Below, piece after piece: positions 49,701 to 58,946 of a stretch of DNA of 64,000 nucleotides. The position numbers and the translations under genes are program-made. The notes below the pieces were generated by a model that saw only the letters and a program-made list of their open reading frames with translations, searched no databases and was not told the DNA's origin. The stretch spans positions 1-64,000 of the forward strand of contig JASANG010000442.1 of the NCBI GenBank assembly GCA_030248215.1. Direction: 5' to 3'. The DNA is from Enoplolaimus lenunculus (Eukaryota > Nematoda > Enoplea > Enoplida > Thoracostomopsidae). How positions within the stretch are numbered: the stretch's first letter is position 1; every line of letters starts with the position of its first letter.

Positions 49701-52690
49701 ACAGTTAATTTCAATCGAGTGAATTCAGAGGTACCTACCGGTTTTCATTACGTCGAAGACGTACTTTGAGCCGTTAATTGTATTCGTGAAAAGTTAATCT
49801 TTAACAGATCAAATACGCTCGATTTGTTAAACATTGATGTACTCAGCTTAAGAAGTAAGAAGTGAAAAAATGGTTAAGTGATTGCTTAGTAAATACTCTC
49901 GTGTACAGTGATACTGTAATATGTAGCATTTCAGTCATTTATAATTACTGTTTTTTTTATTTTAGCCAGAAAACATTTTGTGTATATCAAGAACGGGTAA
50001 TCGTATCAAACTGATCGATTTCGGGTTATCACACGAATACAAACCAGGCGACGATATTAGAATTCTCGCCGGGACACCAGAATTTGCTGCCCCTGAAATA
50101 GTCAACTATGAACGCGTTGAATTCACTACTGATATGTGGGCCGTTGGGGTGTTAGCTTATATTTTGTAAGATAATTTGATTTTTTTCAAAATTTAACACA
50201 GTCCTTCACTAGCAGGTTAGGTATATTATCTGATATGAGTTCTAGTTTTTCGATGAAATATCGATAAACAATAGTAGTGTTGGTGTTCTTGCTGAGATAT
50301 ACCAGCGTGCGCGAACAAAGGCCGCTGATTTACTAATAATTTTTGGAAATTGGGATAGCTGGAAATCTCGAAATGTTTTGGTTCATTTTAGATTTCAAAT
50401 GGTAATAGTTAATGTTTTAAAATTGTTTTTGCAACAAAAACCGTCTAATTTCTTCAGTTATTTAAAAGAGATGCTGTAAGCGAAATAAGAATTTACTCCA
50501 AAATTTGACCAAAATTAAAAATATCACCTGAACTGAAGTTAAACGTCATTTGTAACGAAATTATTTTACAGATTATCGGGTTTATCACCGTTCCTTGGCG
50601 ACACCGACGCCGAAACGTACTGTAATATTACACGCGGGCAATGGGATTTCGCTGAAGATGAATTTGCTGACGTGTCGGACGATGCGAAAGATTTTGTGAA
50701 AAAATTACTAAAATACGATAAAAGGTAAAACGTCGCGGAAAAAAGTATTTATTTTTAGCCGCTCATTAAATGTAGACTATGAGACGAGAAGACTTTGGGT
50801 TCGACTTAGGATTAGGTTAAAACTTCTGTTTAGGATTACGCTTAGGAGTTCGCTTTCACGTATAATTAATATGAGCTAAGTTAACAAGCTCTGCTGGCAT
50901 AACTACCAACGTCTACTGATAGGTTTGGCACAGGTTTCAAACTAGCCAGCACGACAGCTACAAATGTGAAAACTTTCGTATAGCAGTAATCAAATATAAA
51001 AGACAAACTAATGTTCAAACATCACTATTCACAAGTTCAATAGCTAGACGAATGATATCAATAACTTGTGATAGGTGCTACGCACATTTGAGAATATGAG
51101 CAAACGAGTGGTGTGAATATGACCTCGTGAACAGCTTCGTGAATTTCTTTATCTTCGAACGCCACAGTTGGCTTGTGTGAATACCTGTTGCTAAAATGAA
51201 GATCAGGGTATTTTGTATTATTAATTATCGACTATTCAGGTTCAGCAAGTGATCATTACAAATTTGCTCTGTTATGATACAAAGTATTTTTGGTTAATTT
51301 TCAGAAAGTACAGTCGGTTATGATTAGGGTTCTTCCACACCTTTTTAATTTAGTAGAACGCAAAAGTTATCCCCCGAATTACTGATTGTTGTACTGTCCT
51401 AAGCCCAAGAAAATCCAGCCCGAAATTTTTTACTGTTTGCAAGATTACAATAGACCTTCAAGATCTTACTGATCAAAAGGGTTTTTAACATTAGTTAATA
51501 CCCTCTCGAAGTAAAATCTCGCCTATGCCTTCGTTGTGAAGTATCGTAACGTAAATTTCAGCAAGCGAATGACTGCTGATCAGTGTTTGTTTCACCGTTG
51601 GCTGAGACGATCGGATGACGCAGACGCTCAACATTTGAACAATAAGCAAAATTTAAAACATTATTTAGCAAGACGAAGATGGCGAGTAAGTGAAAATAGC
51701 TGTACGAAAATGAAAAATTAATTATCAAAAAGTCTAAGCTGCGTAGTGTTCAACGAACGTTAAGCTGCTTATATTTCCGAACCACCCTCGGCAATGATTT
51801 GAAAACGAACATATGTGAAAATGGTTGAGTTAAAAATTTGAAATTAGATAAAAAATGTTAAAAATTCTAAGCTGTGAATACGACTACTCTCTAAAAGTTT
51901 GCTAACTTGATTTAAGCTTAAGCTAATCCACCAGAATTAAACTAACTTTCTAGATTAACTAAACTAATAGGTAGGTTTACGCTTAGACTCATTTAAAATC
52001 TTACATATTTTCAGTTTAAGCTAGACTTAATGAACTCTTAGATACACGGCTGCACTTATTTCTTAAACTAAAAATATGTTTACTTAAACTGGTGTTAAAC
52101 TTAAAAACACATTACGTTTAGTATAACTTAAAATTCCAGTGTAGTTAGTCCATCCAGCCGTTTAAGTTTTACTTAAATTAATATTCAAGTTTAGTTAAGC
52201 TATGATTTAAGTTTAAGTTTTTAGAGAGTATGAGTGAAACTGATTATTGAAAGTTTGAGAATAATTGAAAGTTTAATAGTTTCAAGCTGTTCACATTTGA
52301 AACGATTAAGAGAACACCAGCACACCGTCTTCGTCAGAAATTGCAAGCGGTTTGCAACTTTGCATGCCTTTAGTGGCAATTAATTAGTAGGGAAATTAAG
52401 GTCCAGGTGAAATGTTTTTAATTGATATTGGATGCCAAATAGCTGAGTAAATTTGCAATAGAGTTGAAAACGTATTCGGTCTGGTGGAGCGAATACTCTA
52501 TTTCCCCCATAGTTGCGGGCATGACAAGGATAAGTTTTAAGATAAGCGACGGGGTGAATCTATTTCTTTTGTTGTACTTACCACAAAAGTAGCTTTAGTT
52601 ATATCGCAGCTAGTTTCTACTAATTAATTTCAGAAAGGATTTCACGTCGTTACTGCGATTACACGAATGGGTTGGAAAATGAAGTCTTGA
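46707..52690 (+). CDS. MYLK: Short myosin light chain kinase, complete, 353 residues
   Basis: A Ca2+/calmodulin-dependent Ser/Thr kinase that by family phosphorylates myosin regulatory light chain in the cytoskeleton or muscle. Eight exons join in frame: 46707-46785, 47524-47623, 48558-48764, 49308-49449, 49966-50165, 50572-50724, 51562-51685 and 52634-52690 (TGA). All introns are GT-AG and phases agree. The kinase domain is about residues 52-308: GTGKFGTVV loop 59-67, Lys81 in FAAK, Glu97, GGELFE 132-137, HLDLKPEN 172-179 (the HLD form typical of MLCK, titin and twitchin kinases), DFG 194-196, TPEFAAPE 213-220. The tail YLARRRWRK (328-336) and on to residue 347 aligns with the vertebrate MLCK calmodulin-binding segment, with Trp334 and Met347 thirteen apart as in that family. 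The first exon starts at the first ATG after an in-frame TAA at 46674-46676. The 50-residue leader is Ser/Asp/Cys-rich, and no Ig or Fn3 domain is seen, so the protein is far shorter than vertebrate smooth-muscle MLCK. Whether it is the MYLK orthologue or a separate single-domain paralogue is open; further 5' exons cannot be excluded. Confidence 0.9.
49538..49680. repeat. Family B element in a kinase intron, with 9-bp target duplication
   Basis: AGGACCGTAGCCAAATCACC at the left mirrors CCCATTGGCTACGATCCAG at the right. CATTCTAAC stands at 49529-49537 and again at 49681-49689. It lies between kinase exons four and five, clear of the splice sites. Confidence 0.9.
50930..51102. repeat. Family E element, one end decayed, in a kinase intron
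   Basis: ACTGATAGGTTTGGC at the left and AACTTGTGATAGGTGCTACG plus CACATTTGAGAATATGAGC at the right. Confidence 0.6.
51887..52228. repeat. Family D palindromic element in the last kinase intron
   Basis: CTCTCTAAAAGTTTGCTAAC at the left mirrors TTTAAGTTTAAGTTTTTAGA plus GAG at the right, flanked by TA on both sides. It is the reverse orientation of the copy at 20133-20490. Confidence 0.9.
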
Positions 52691-53131
52691 GCAACGAGGC
52701 TAAATTTTCGGAGTGGAATCTGAATGGCGTTCACAAGACGGCCGCTATATCGCAAGCGAATCTTTCTACAGTGGTGTGCAGGTTTGGTGCCAACAAACAG
52801 AGCGGTCACTTAGATTAGCTACGATGGCCGACAACTCCAACATGCAAGAGTTAACTTGAAATTAATGATTTGTGCGGAAATATTGTGATTTGCGATCCCG
52901 ATAGCAACTGCAATTTTTAACTCAACTGAGATCTGCTTCATGATCGGATTTTTTACTCTTAATATTGTGCGACAGTGCGTATTTGGTTGCAGACAGTGCA
53001 ATATAGTATATACGTTTTGTCCAAACCAACCAATGATACAGATCCGGGCCTGTAGTAGTATAGTGTACGTTAAACGTTTTGTTACTCTAAAATTACTGTT
53101 TCCGAAAAAACAAAAATAAACTGAAGCCAAT
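52691..53131 (+). other. Presumed 3' UTR and downstream flank of the kinase gene
   Basis: AATAAA at 53115-53120 is the first clear poly(A) signal seen after the TGA at 52690. A 139-residue minus-strand frame starting here runs into the family E copy and is not taken as a gene. Confidence 0.3.
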
Positions 53132-53346
53132 GCTCGTATTCTCAAATGTATGTAGCGCTTATCGTCAATTGGTGATAGTTCTTGTAATTTTCGAATCAGT
53201 GAATGGGGTAAGCTTCGATAATCAGTACATTTTTTCAATTTAATTTGTCCTACTTCTGTACCAGTTTCGACATTCGCAACTGCAAGAGTTCACGAGGTTT
53301 GTAATCAGATCACTAAACTGGCGAAAGCTACACATGTGAGAATATG
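53132..53346. repeat. Family E element
   Basis: GCTCGTATTCTCAAATGTAT and CGCTTATCGTCAATTGGTGA at the left; CACTAAACTGGCGAAAGC and CATGTGAGAATATG at the right, where the hairpin is partly eroded. Confidence 0.8.
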
Positions 53347-54179
53347 TTTTGATGTTTGTTATATATTGTCATTCAGCGCATTCTTCTTTAGCATTGACGC
53401 TGGCAATATCTTAGCTATAAGTTTGGGCAAGCCGATACGGCTCAGAAAAGTTATATTGTTAAATTTTACGTTAGTGTACACGGGTTTGTTACGGTATGTG
53501 TCCAACAAATTACTTTAGAGAACGCTAAAACGGCGCAACAGCACACCTTTGAATACACTTGCCGGCGTCCATGCTTTTCAGTTATTTGCCGTCGGGAACG
53601 TTTGCTCAGAAAGGTGCCGATTTTAATAGATACTTATGTATTTTGGTTTGTTAGATATACTGTTTTTTCTTCATTTTTACAATAAAAATTAAATTTGTGA
53701 ATTATAATATTGGTTTTTGAAGTATCGCAGGGTCCATATCGGTACCTAATAGTGGTTTGCTTGTGTTTGATAGCATTGCTCGGAAACAATGGAGACAGAC
53801 TGAATTTAAACCGTGTTCGCCACATCGACTGGATAACTAATTGCTTGCGTTTTTGGTTAAATTGTGTTTTCGCTGCTTGCGTATATGCCCAAATCTGATG
53901 AGTTTCACAAATTATACCGGGCCAATTCATTCGCCACTGTATTTACATAAGTTCGTATCCGTGTAACCTTTACCTTAGCTTCCAAACGTAACCTGGTGCG
54001 ATAGATGAGCTTTTAGGCATATGATTATTTTTAAATTTTGTGTTATTTATCTTGTTATATTATGAGTTTATCATTAGTTGTATCTTTATTCGCATTACTT
54101 CTGTTATGTAGTATTTGTATAGTTACATCCACAGTTGTGCAAATAAAATGATGTATATAGCATATTGCCTTAGGTCGGA
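53347..54179. other. Intergenic, nothing recognised
   Basis: Overlapping short frames at 53634-53930 on both strands have no motif. Confidence 0.35.
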
Positions 54180-54352
54180 GGACCGATGTACAGAACAGGG
54201 TCGTAAAAGTAGTATAAGCATATTACGAGCTTATGCCAAAACCTAAAAATATAAGCTTAAGCCTAACGTAAGGAAAAAAATTAGTCAAACGCTTAAGCTT
54301 GCACTATTGCTGTCCCACTGAAAAACGTTCCGCGCTTGATTTTCACACGGAC
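54180..54352. repeat. Family A element
   Basis: GGACCGATGTACAGAACAGG, AGTATAAGCATATTACGAGC, AAAAAAATTAGTCAAACGCT, then ACTGAAAAACGTTCCGCGCT and TTTTCACACGG. Confidence 0.8.
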
Positions 54353-55823
54353 GGGAGCTAAACATTTATGCAAAAGTATATTTTCTATTGGGAGATTTCA
54401 AGCAATTGCTTGAGCGCAGCGTTCCTTGGAAAATTTTTATTTTGCAAATGTGTAAAATTTTAAATTGTTTTTACATTATATATTAAATAATGTTCTGACA
54501 CTTTAAATTCAAACGATTCACGCGGGATCACGTATAACCGGGGTAGGCGGTTCACCGTTTGTCCCGTGTTGATTTGACGTCAATGTTAAAATTCGGGCTG
54601 TTTCAGGTCAACAGACAAAACTCGAATATCATATGATTTCAAACATTAAAATTTCACATTCCTGTATCATGATACTAATCAGGACAATTTGGGTATGTTA
54701 CCTCAAGCATGCAGACATTTGAAAATATTGAAAATATATCATATGATTATTCGCAGAAAATATCTCGAATATCATATTAAAGAACAAAAGGTGACCTAAA
54801 CTTGATTTGCCCCGGTTAAGGGAGGTGAGCTGACACCGCTTCCAATTTTTGTTTGTTGAAGATAGAATTTATAGTTTATTTTACAGTCCACAGAAGATAC
54901 AGTCGAAAAGTACGCGGCTGCTGTTTATATATCTATTGATGGCTGTTTCTTGGAGATGAGACAATCCGGAAAACGTTATTCTGACACCTTAGTTGAGTGT
55001 AATTAGTGGTGCAGTAACGCGGCGGGAAACAGGGCGCGGTTCATGCCATCACTATGCCGTGTATGTTGATCGTCGCAATAAAAGACTAAAAGCGGTCACA
55101 AAAAACTGCAGTTCCCAAATTTTTCGAGTCTTGACGTAGCGATAAGCCACTTTGCACTGATATTAAGTGGAAAATGTATGGCTGACGCTTCATTTGCTTT
55201 GCGCGCGAGTCCCATCGTGCCACCTCTGTTTTGTTTCCAGATTGGTATCCAACATACGTCTTTATTAATTTCAAAACTGATAGGCTAAAACAAATTAAAA
55301 ATTTGTGTTTGGATTAAAAAAGTTATGTGCAAAAATGTGTTTCAGTGTTCTCTCTCGGTTCGCTCGCGCACTTTCACTAAACTATTTCTGAGTTACGCCA
55401 CTTTCGACCCTCTGTTTCTAGATAATGCCTTCTACGGTTGAGTTTCAACATATATATTGCATATTTACATTTGGGCGCGCCAAAATCAGGTGATCCGTCA
55501 AAAACGCGACAGTGTCAACGTGCTACGAGTATACGCCGTATACAATCTCTACAAACGCGAGAGCGGATGTTAGCTCAAGCATAGGAAGTTAAAAGCACAT
55601 AGCCCCTTCAGAAAATGATCCGACCCTGTTCGATACATGGGCCAAACGTCTTTGTGCTATAAATGCGACACGTTGTCAAGTTCAAGTGCAAATTATAAAA
55701 CACAATATCACAGTTTCAAAAATGCGTACAATTTGACTACGGTTTTTCTGTATAAAAACTACTTAGCTAGGAGGTAAGTATGAAATTTTCAGAAACCAAA
55801 TTACACTGCGCTAGCAGCCACTG
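54353..55823. other. Intergenic, nothing recognised
   Basis: CAGAAAATGATCCGACCCTG and GATACATGGGCC near 55.61-55.65 kb may be a family A end. No exon was supported. Confidence 0.3.
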
Positions 55824-55910
55824 ATGGGCGGTTTCTGAAAAAAGCATGACCGATACCGAAACCCAACCATCCAAGAACGAGACTTTTGGTCTCGGTCAAT
55901 TTTTAACCGT
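55824..55910. repeat. Family I element fragment (GGTCTCGGT type)
   Basis: TGGGCGGTTTCTGAAAAAAG and GACTTTTGGTCTCGGTCAAT plus TTTTAACCGTT follow the same order as the right end of the element at 59758-60338, read in reverse complement. Confidence 0.7.
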
Positions 55911-56339
55911 TATATATTAACAGCCTAGGTTTCTAGATAAGCCACCGTCGGCTTCGGCGAATCTGAATCTGAACCGATCGGGATTGATGATTCTCCACGG
56001 AGTTCGACGTAGGCTTACCACTAGATTCGCTAAAGCTTATGAGATTCGGCGCGAAATAAATATTTACTGTTGAATATCCGCAAAACACAAATTCTGATAC
56101 GATTTATTTCACGCACGTTCAGCTCAAAACTAATTGTTGGCCACAAAAATTAGTGATTGCGAAGTTACCGAAAATTTTAGCCAACGGCTGAATTAAAGCG
56201 GACGCAAAAACGGTTGTTAATAACACTGTTACGACTCACTGTCAGTCATGGAAAATATTCCAGTGTAAAGCATGTGAGACATGCTTGTCCTGTTGCATAT
56301 TGTCAGTCTAGGCAGGAACCAGGACTTCAGAGTTTTTAC

Positions 56340-57356
56340 CAGGGTTGTTGGCGGGAAAAATTGGTTTTTTCCATTTTTTCCTAGGGGGTGTAAAAAAAGA
56401 AAAAAATGGAAAAAGTATTAAACGATTCTTAAATTTAATTTGCAACTAAATGTGGTATAAATTAACCTTTTTAGACGACATGTAACCAATTTTCATGCAA
56501 CACAATAATGTCCGAAAAAGCGAAAATTGCAGAATTTGAATATATAAATAGATTTCAGAATTGAAGCTTTGCCACGAGATTCAATGTAAAACTACATATG
56601 CATCTTCTTCGGTTTACTGACCAGGTTTCGTCGACAGTGATGCCAAAGTTAGGGCGCTCAATATTGAAAGCTTGCTTTTACCGTATGATTTGACACAAGA
56701 ATACGTCTAGCTTCAACCTCGAATCGCTCGCGAGATTGCAACAATTGAGAGGCTTTGATGTCAAAAAACCCAAAAGTGTTTTGGTATTGAATATATACTT
56801 ACAAAAAACAAGTGTGACTTCTTTAGCTCGCTCCACTCATCAGTATCTGATGTTCTGATGACCTCCTCCAATTATTCCACGCCAACACTTAAATTTTTAA
56901 AAATTCGAATTTTAAGGTCCCAAATTCCTGCATTTGATTCAAAATTTTTTGTCGAAAAATTTTGCAAACCTACCATCGGACACAGGTTACGGAGCTAAGA
57001 CGAATATTGTTAAATGTTTCCAAATCAGACGTCTGTCTAACGAGTCAGTGATATATAATTTGTCCAACATATCGAAAAAAATTTTTGGGTGCCAAGGGGC
57101 TGAACGTGTGGCCTTAAAAATCGAATTCTTCAGCAATTCAGGTTTGGGCTTGGAATGATCAGGGGATGTCATCAGAAGCGCAAATGTGCAAAAAGTTCCA
57201 AAATGCAAACATTTTTGGACAAACGCCGGCTAAGGGAGGGATGACCGATCACTCAGACAAAGAATGATTTGTTTCCATTTTTTCCATTTTTTTCCGAAAA
57301 AAATGGAAAAATTTATTTTTTTTCCGGTCATAATTTTTTCCAGAAAAAGAACCCTG
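56340..57356. repeat. 1.0-kb hAT-like element with 8-bp target duplication
   Basis: CAGGGTTGTTGGCGGGAAAA at the left and CCAGAAAAAGAACCCTG at the right form short inverted ends. Just inside, TTTTTTCCATTTTTTCC and its relatives repeat in both orientations. Flanks are GTTTTTAC (56332-56339) and TTTTTTAC (57357-57364), 7 of 8 matching. No transposase frame is present. Confidence 0.85.
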
Positions 57357-57379
57357 TTTTTTACTAAGAGGCTGGAAAA

Positions 57380-57450
57380 GCGGGTTACGGATTATTTCAA
57401 ACTCATGACCAGGCAGATGCTGTTACCACTGCGCCACATAGCCGCCCTCC
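57380..57450 (-). repeat. tRNA-derived SINE head, minus strand
   Basis: The minus strand reads GGCTATGTGGCGCAGTGGTA (A box) and CATGAGTTTGAAATAATCC (weak B box). It abuts the hAT-like element. Confidence 0.6.
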
Positions 57451-57678
57451 AACTACTTGTATCGTCAACTATATGTGCCTGTGACATGCGGATGCATAAG
57501 GCAAATAATAACCTCATGCTGACGCTGCACATCGGTAAAAATTACTGCTACGTATGTATGTAGTGCCTTCATATTCAGCAGCAGTAAAACATGGAAGAAC
57601 CAAGATACATGTGTATAATGTTGTGGTTCTTATAAGGAATAAATGATAAATGCAGAAAAACTCAGCAGTTGATTGTGA

Positions 57679-57785
57679 GGCGGCGTGGCTCAGTAGATAA
57701 CGCGCTGGACAGAAAATCTGTCGACCGACTTCGAAACCTCTAGGGAGCGTCCCTCATTTTCGGCGGCTGAGAACTCAGAACTAAA
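57679..57785 (+). repeat. tRNA-derived SINE
   Basis: GGCGGCGTGGCTCAGTAGAT (A box) and CGACTTCGAAACC (B box) at normal tRNA spacing. The acceptor arm does not pair. Confidence 0.65.
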
Positions 57786-57909
57786 AACTCTCTTGCACTA
57801 GCCTACTCAACTTATCACAGTGTCTACCACTATGGTAATACAATTGAAATGTGAAATTTGGTCGGAAATGGTCAGGCAATGTTCGTTACTAACAGTAAAT
57901 GCTTGTCCT

Positions 57910-58041
57910 GGGGCTATGGGGGTAAAGCGTTCGCATAAGCCAAAGATCCGTAGGCTGACAGTTCGAGCCACCGCTGTATGCCTGCTTTTCTAAGTGCTTA
58001 GTAAAAAAGTTCCGAAATCCCGGTACTTACTCAGATTGGCA
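57910..58041 (+). repeat. tRNA-derived SINE
   Basis: GGGGCTATGGGGGTAAAGCG, then GACAGTTCGAGCCACCGC and the tail TGCCTGCTTTTCTAAGTGCT. It is the same family as the next entry. Confidence 0.8.
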
Positions 58042-58222
58042 TGTGGCCTACGCCGTGACCGCAAAGACAACAGTTGAAAACAGGGTGGACAGTCAAGGAA
58101 CGACCTTGGTGAAAATTGGGACATGTAACTATGTGAGATATGCTTTTTCCGGGTGCATATGCAATATATGCGCTGCTCATTATATTGTAATGCTAGACCA
58201 CAGCATACGGACGACTGGAGCA

Positions 58223-58363
58223 GCGGGCTATGTGCCACAGTGGTAAAACGTTTGTTTAAGGATCCGTACGCTGAGAGTTCGAGCAACCCCTGTGTGTCTG
58301 CTTTTCCAAGTGCTTAGTAAAAAGTTCGACAGGCTCGCTACCTACCCAGAGTGACACCAACGG
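58223..58363 (+). repeat. tRNA-derived SINE
   Basis: GCGGGCTATGTGCCACAGTG, then GAGAGTTCGAGCAACCCC and the tail CTGCTTTTCCAAGTGCTTAG. The tail after the tRNA-like head is conserved with 57910-58041. Confidence 0.85.
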
Positions 58364-58484
58364 CTAAAATCGCCTCCGGGAACGGCAAGCAAAAATGACG
58401 CAAATAACGAAAAACTAGAAAACAAGATAGTAAAGAATATGAGTGCTAGGGTAGGCTGTGTACTACAGTACTTTGAACAGAGTG

Positions 58485-58800
58485 CGGCCGGATAATAGTT
58501 TACTAGATTCCGGAATCGAAGTCGGATCATGAATTTTCTTCCTGAACTGGCAGCCGGATGTTTTTCAACCGAATAAAGTATCTAAATATTATGTGCTGTT
58601 CTAAGTGTTACGCTCAGGCAAAAGTACTTGTATCAACTTTTAAAACGCTGTTTTGTGATATTCATGCTCGCAACTGTACAATTATGCAATACTTTTGAGC
58701 AATAAATACCCGGCAGAGTTGACTATTGGAGCCAGAACCGAATAGCAATTTTTTGCTGCAGTCGGAATCGTTTATCCGGTAATTTTACATTTAAGTAAGA
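58485..58800. repeat. Family J-like repeats (CCGGA-rich)
   Basis: GATTCCGGAATCGAAGTCGG, GGCAGCCGGATG, GGAGCCAGAACCG and GTTTATCCGGTAA. The arrangement is irregular and boundaries are not clear. Confidence 0.35.
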
Positions 58801-58946
58801 TGCTAGAAAAACAGACGTACTGGTGTGACTCAAACCCTCATGCTTCGGGTTTTAAGCGGACCTTAGACGTTTTGCACGATTAATTAAGCATTTTGTTTTC
58901 GCTATTTATTGATGTACAAAAATAAATTTCTTGTGTAAAATAGAAG

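Noticed and set aside
52819-53238. 139-residue minus-strand frame downstream of the kinase
   Set aside because: It runs into the family E transposon, and its composition shows no domain.
57679-57785. Possible true tRNA gene
   Set aside because: A and B boxes are present, but the acceptor and T arms do not pair; read as a SINE.
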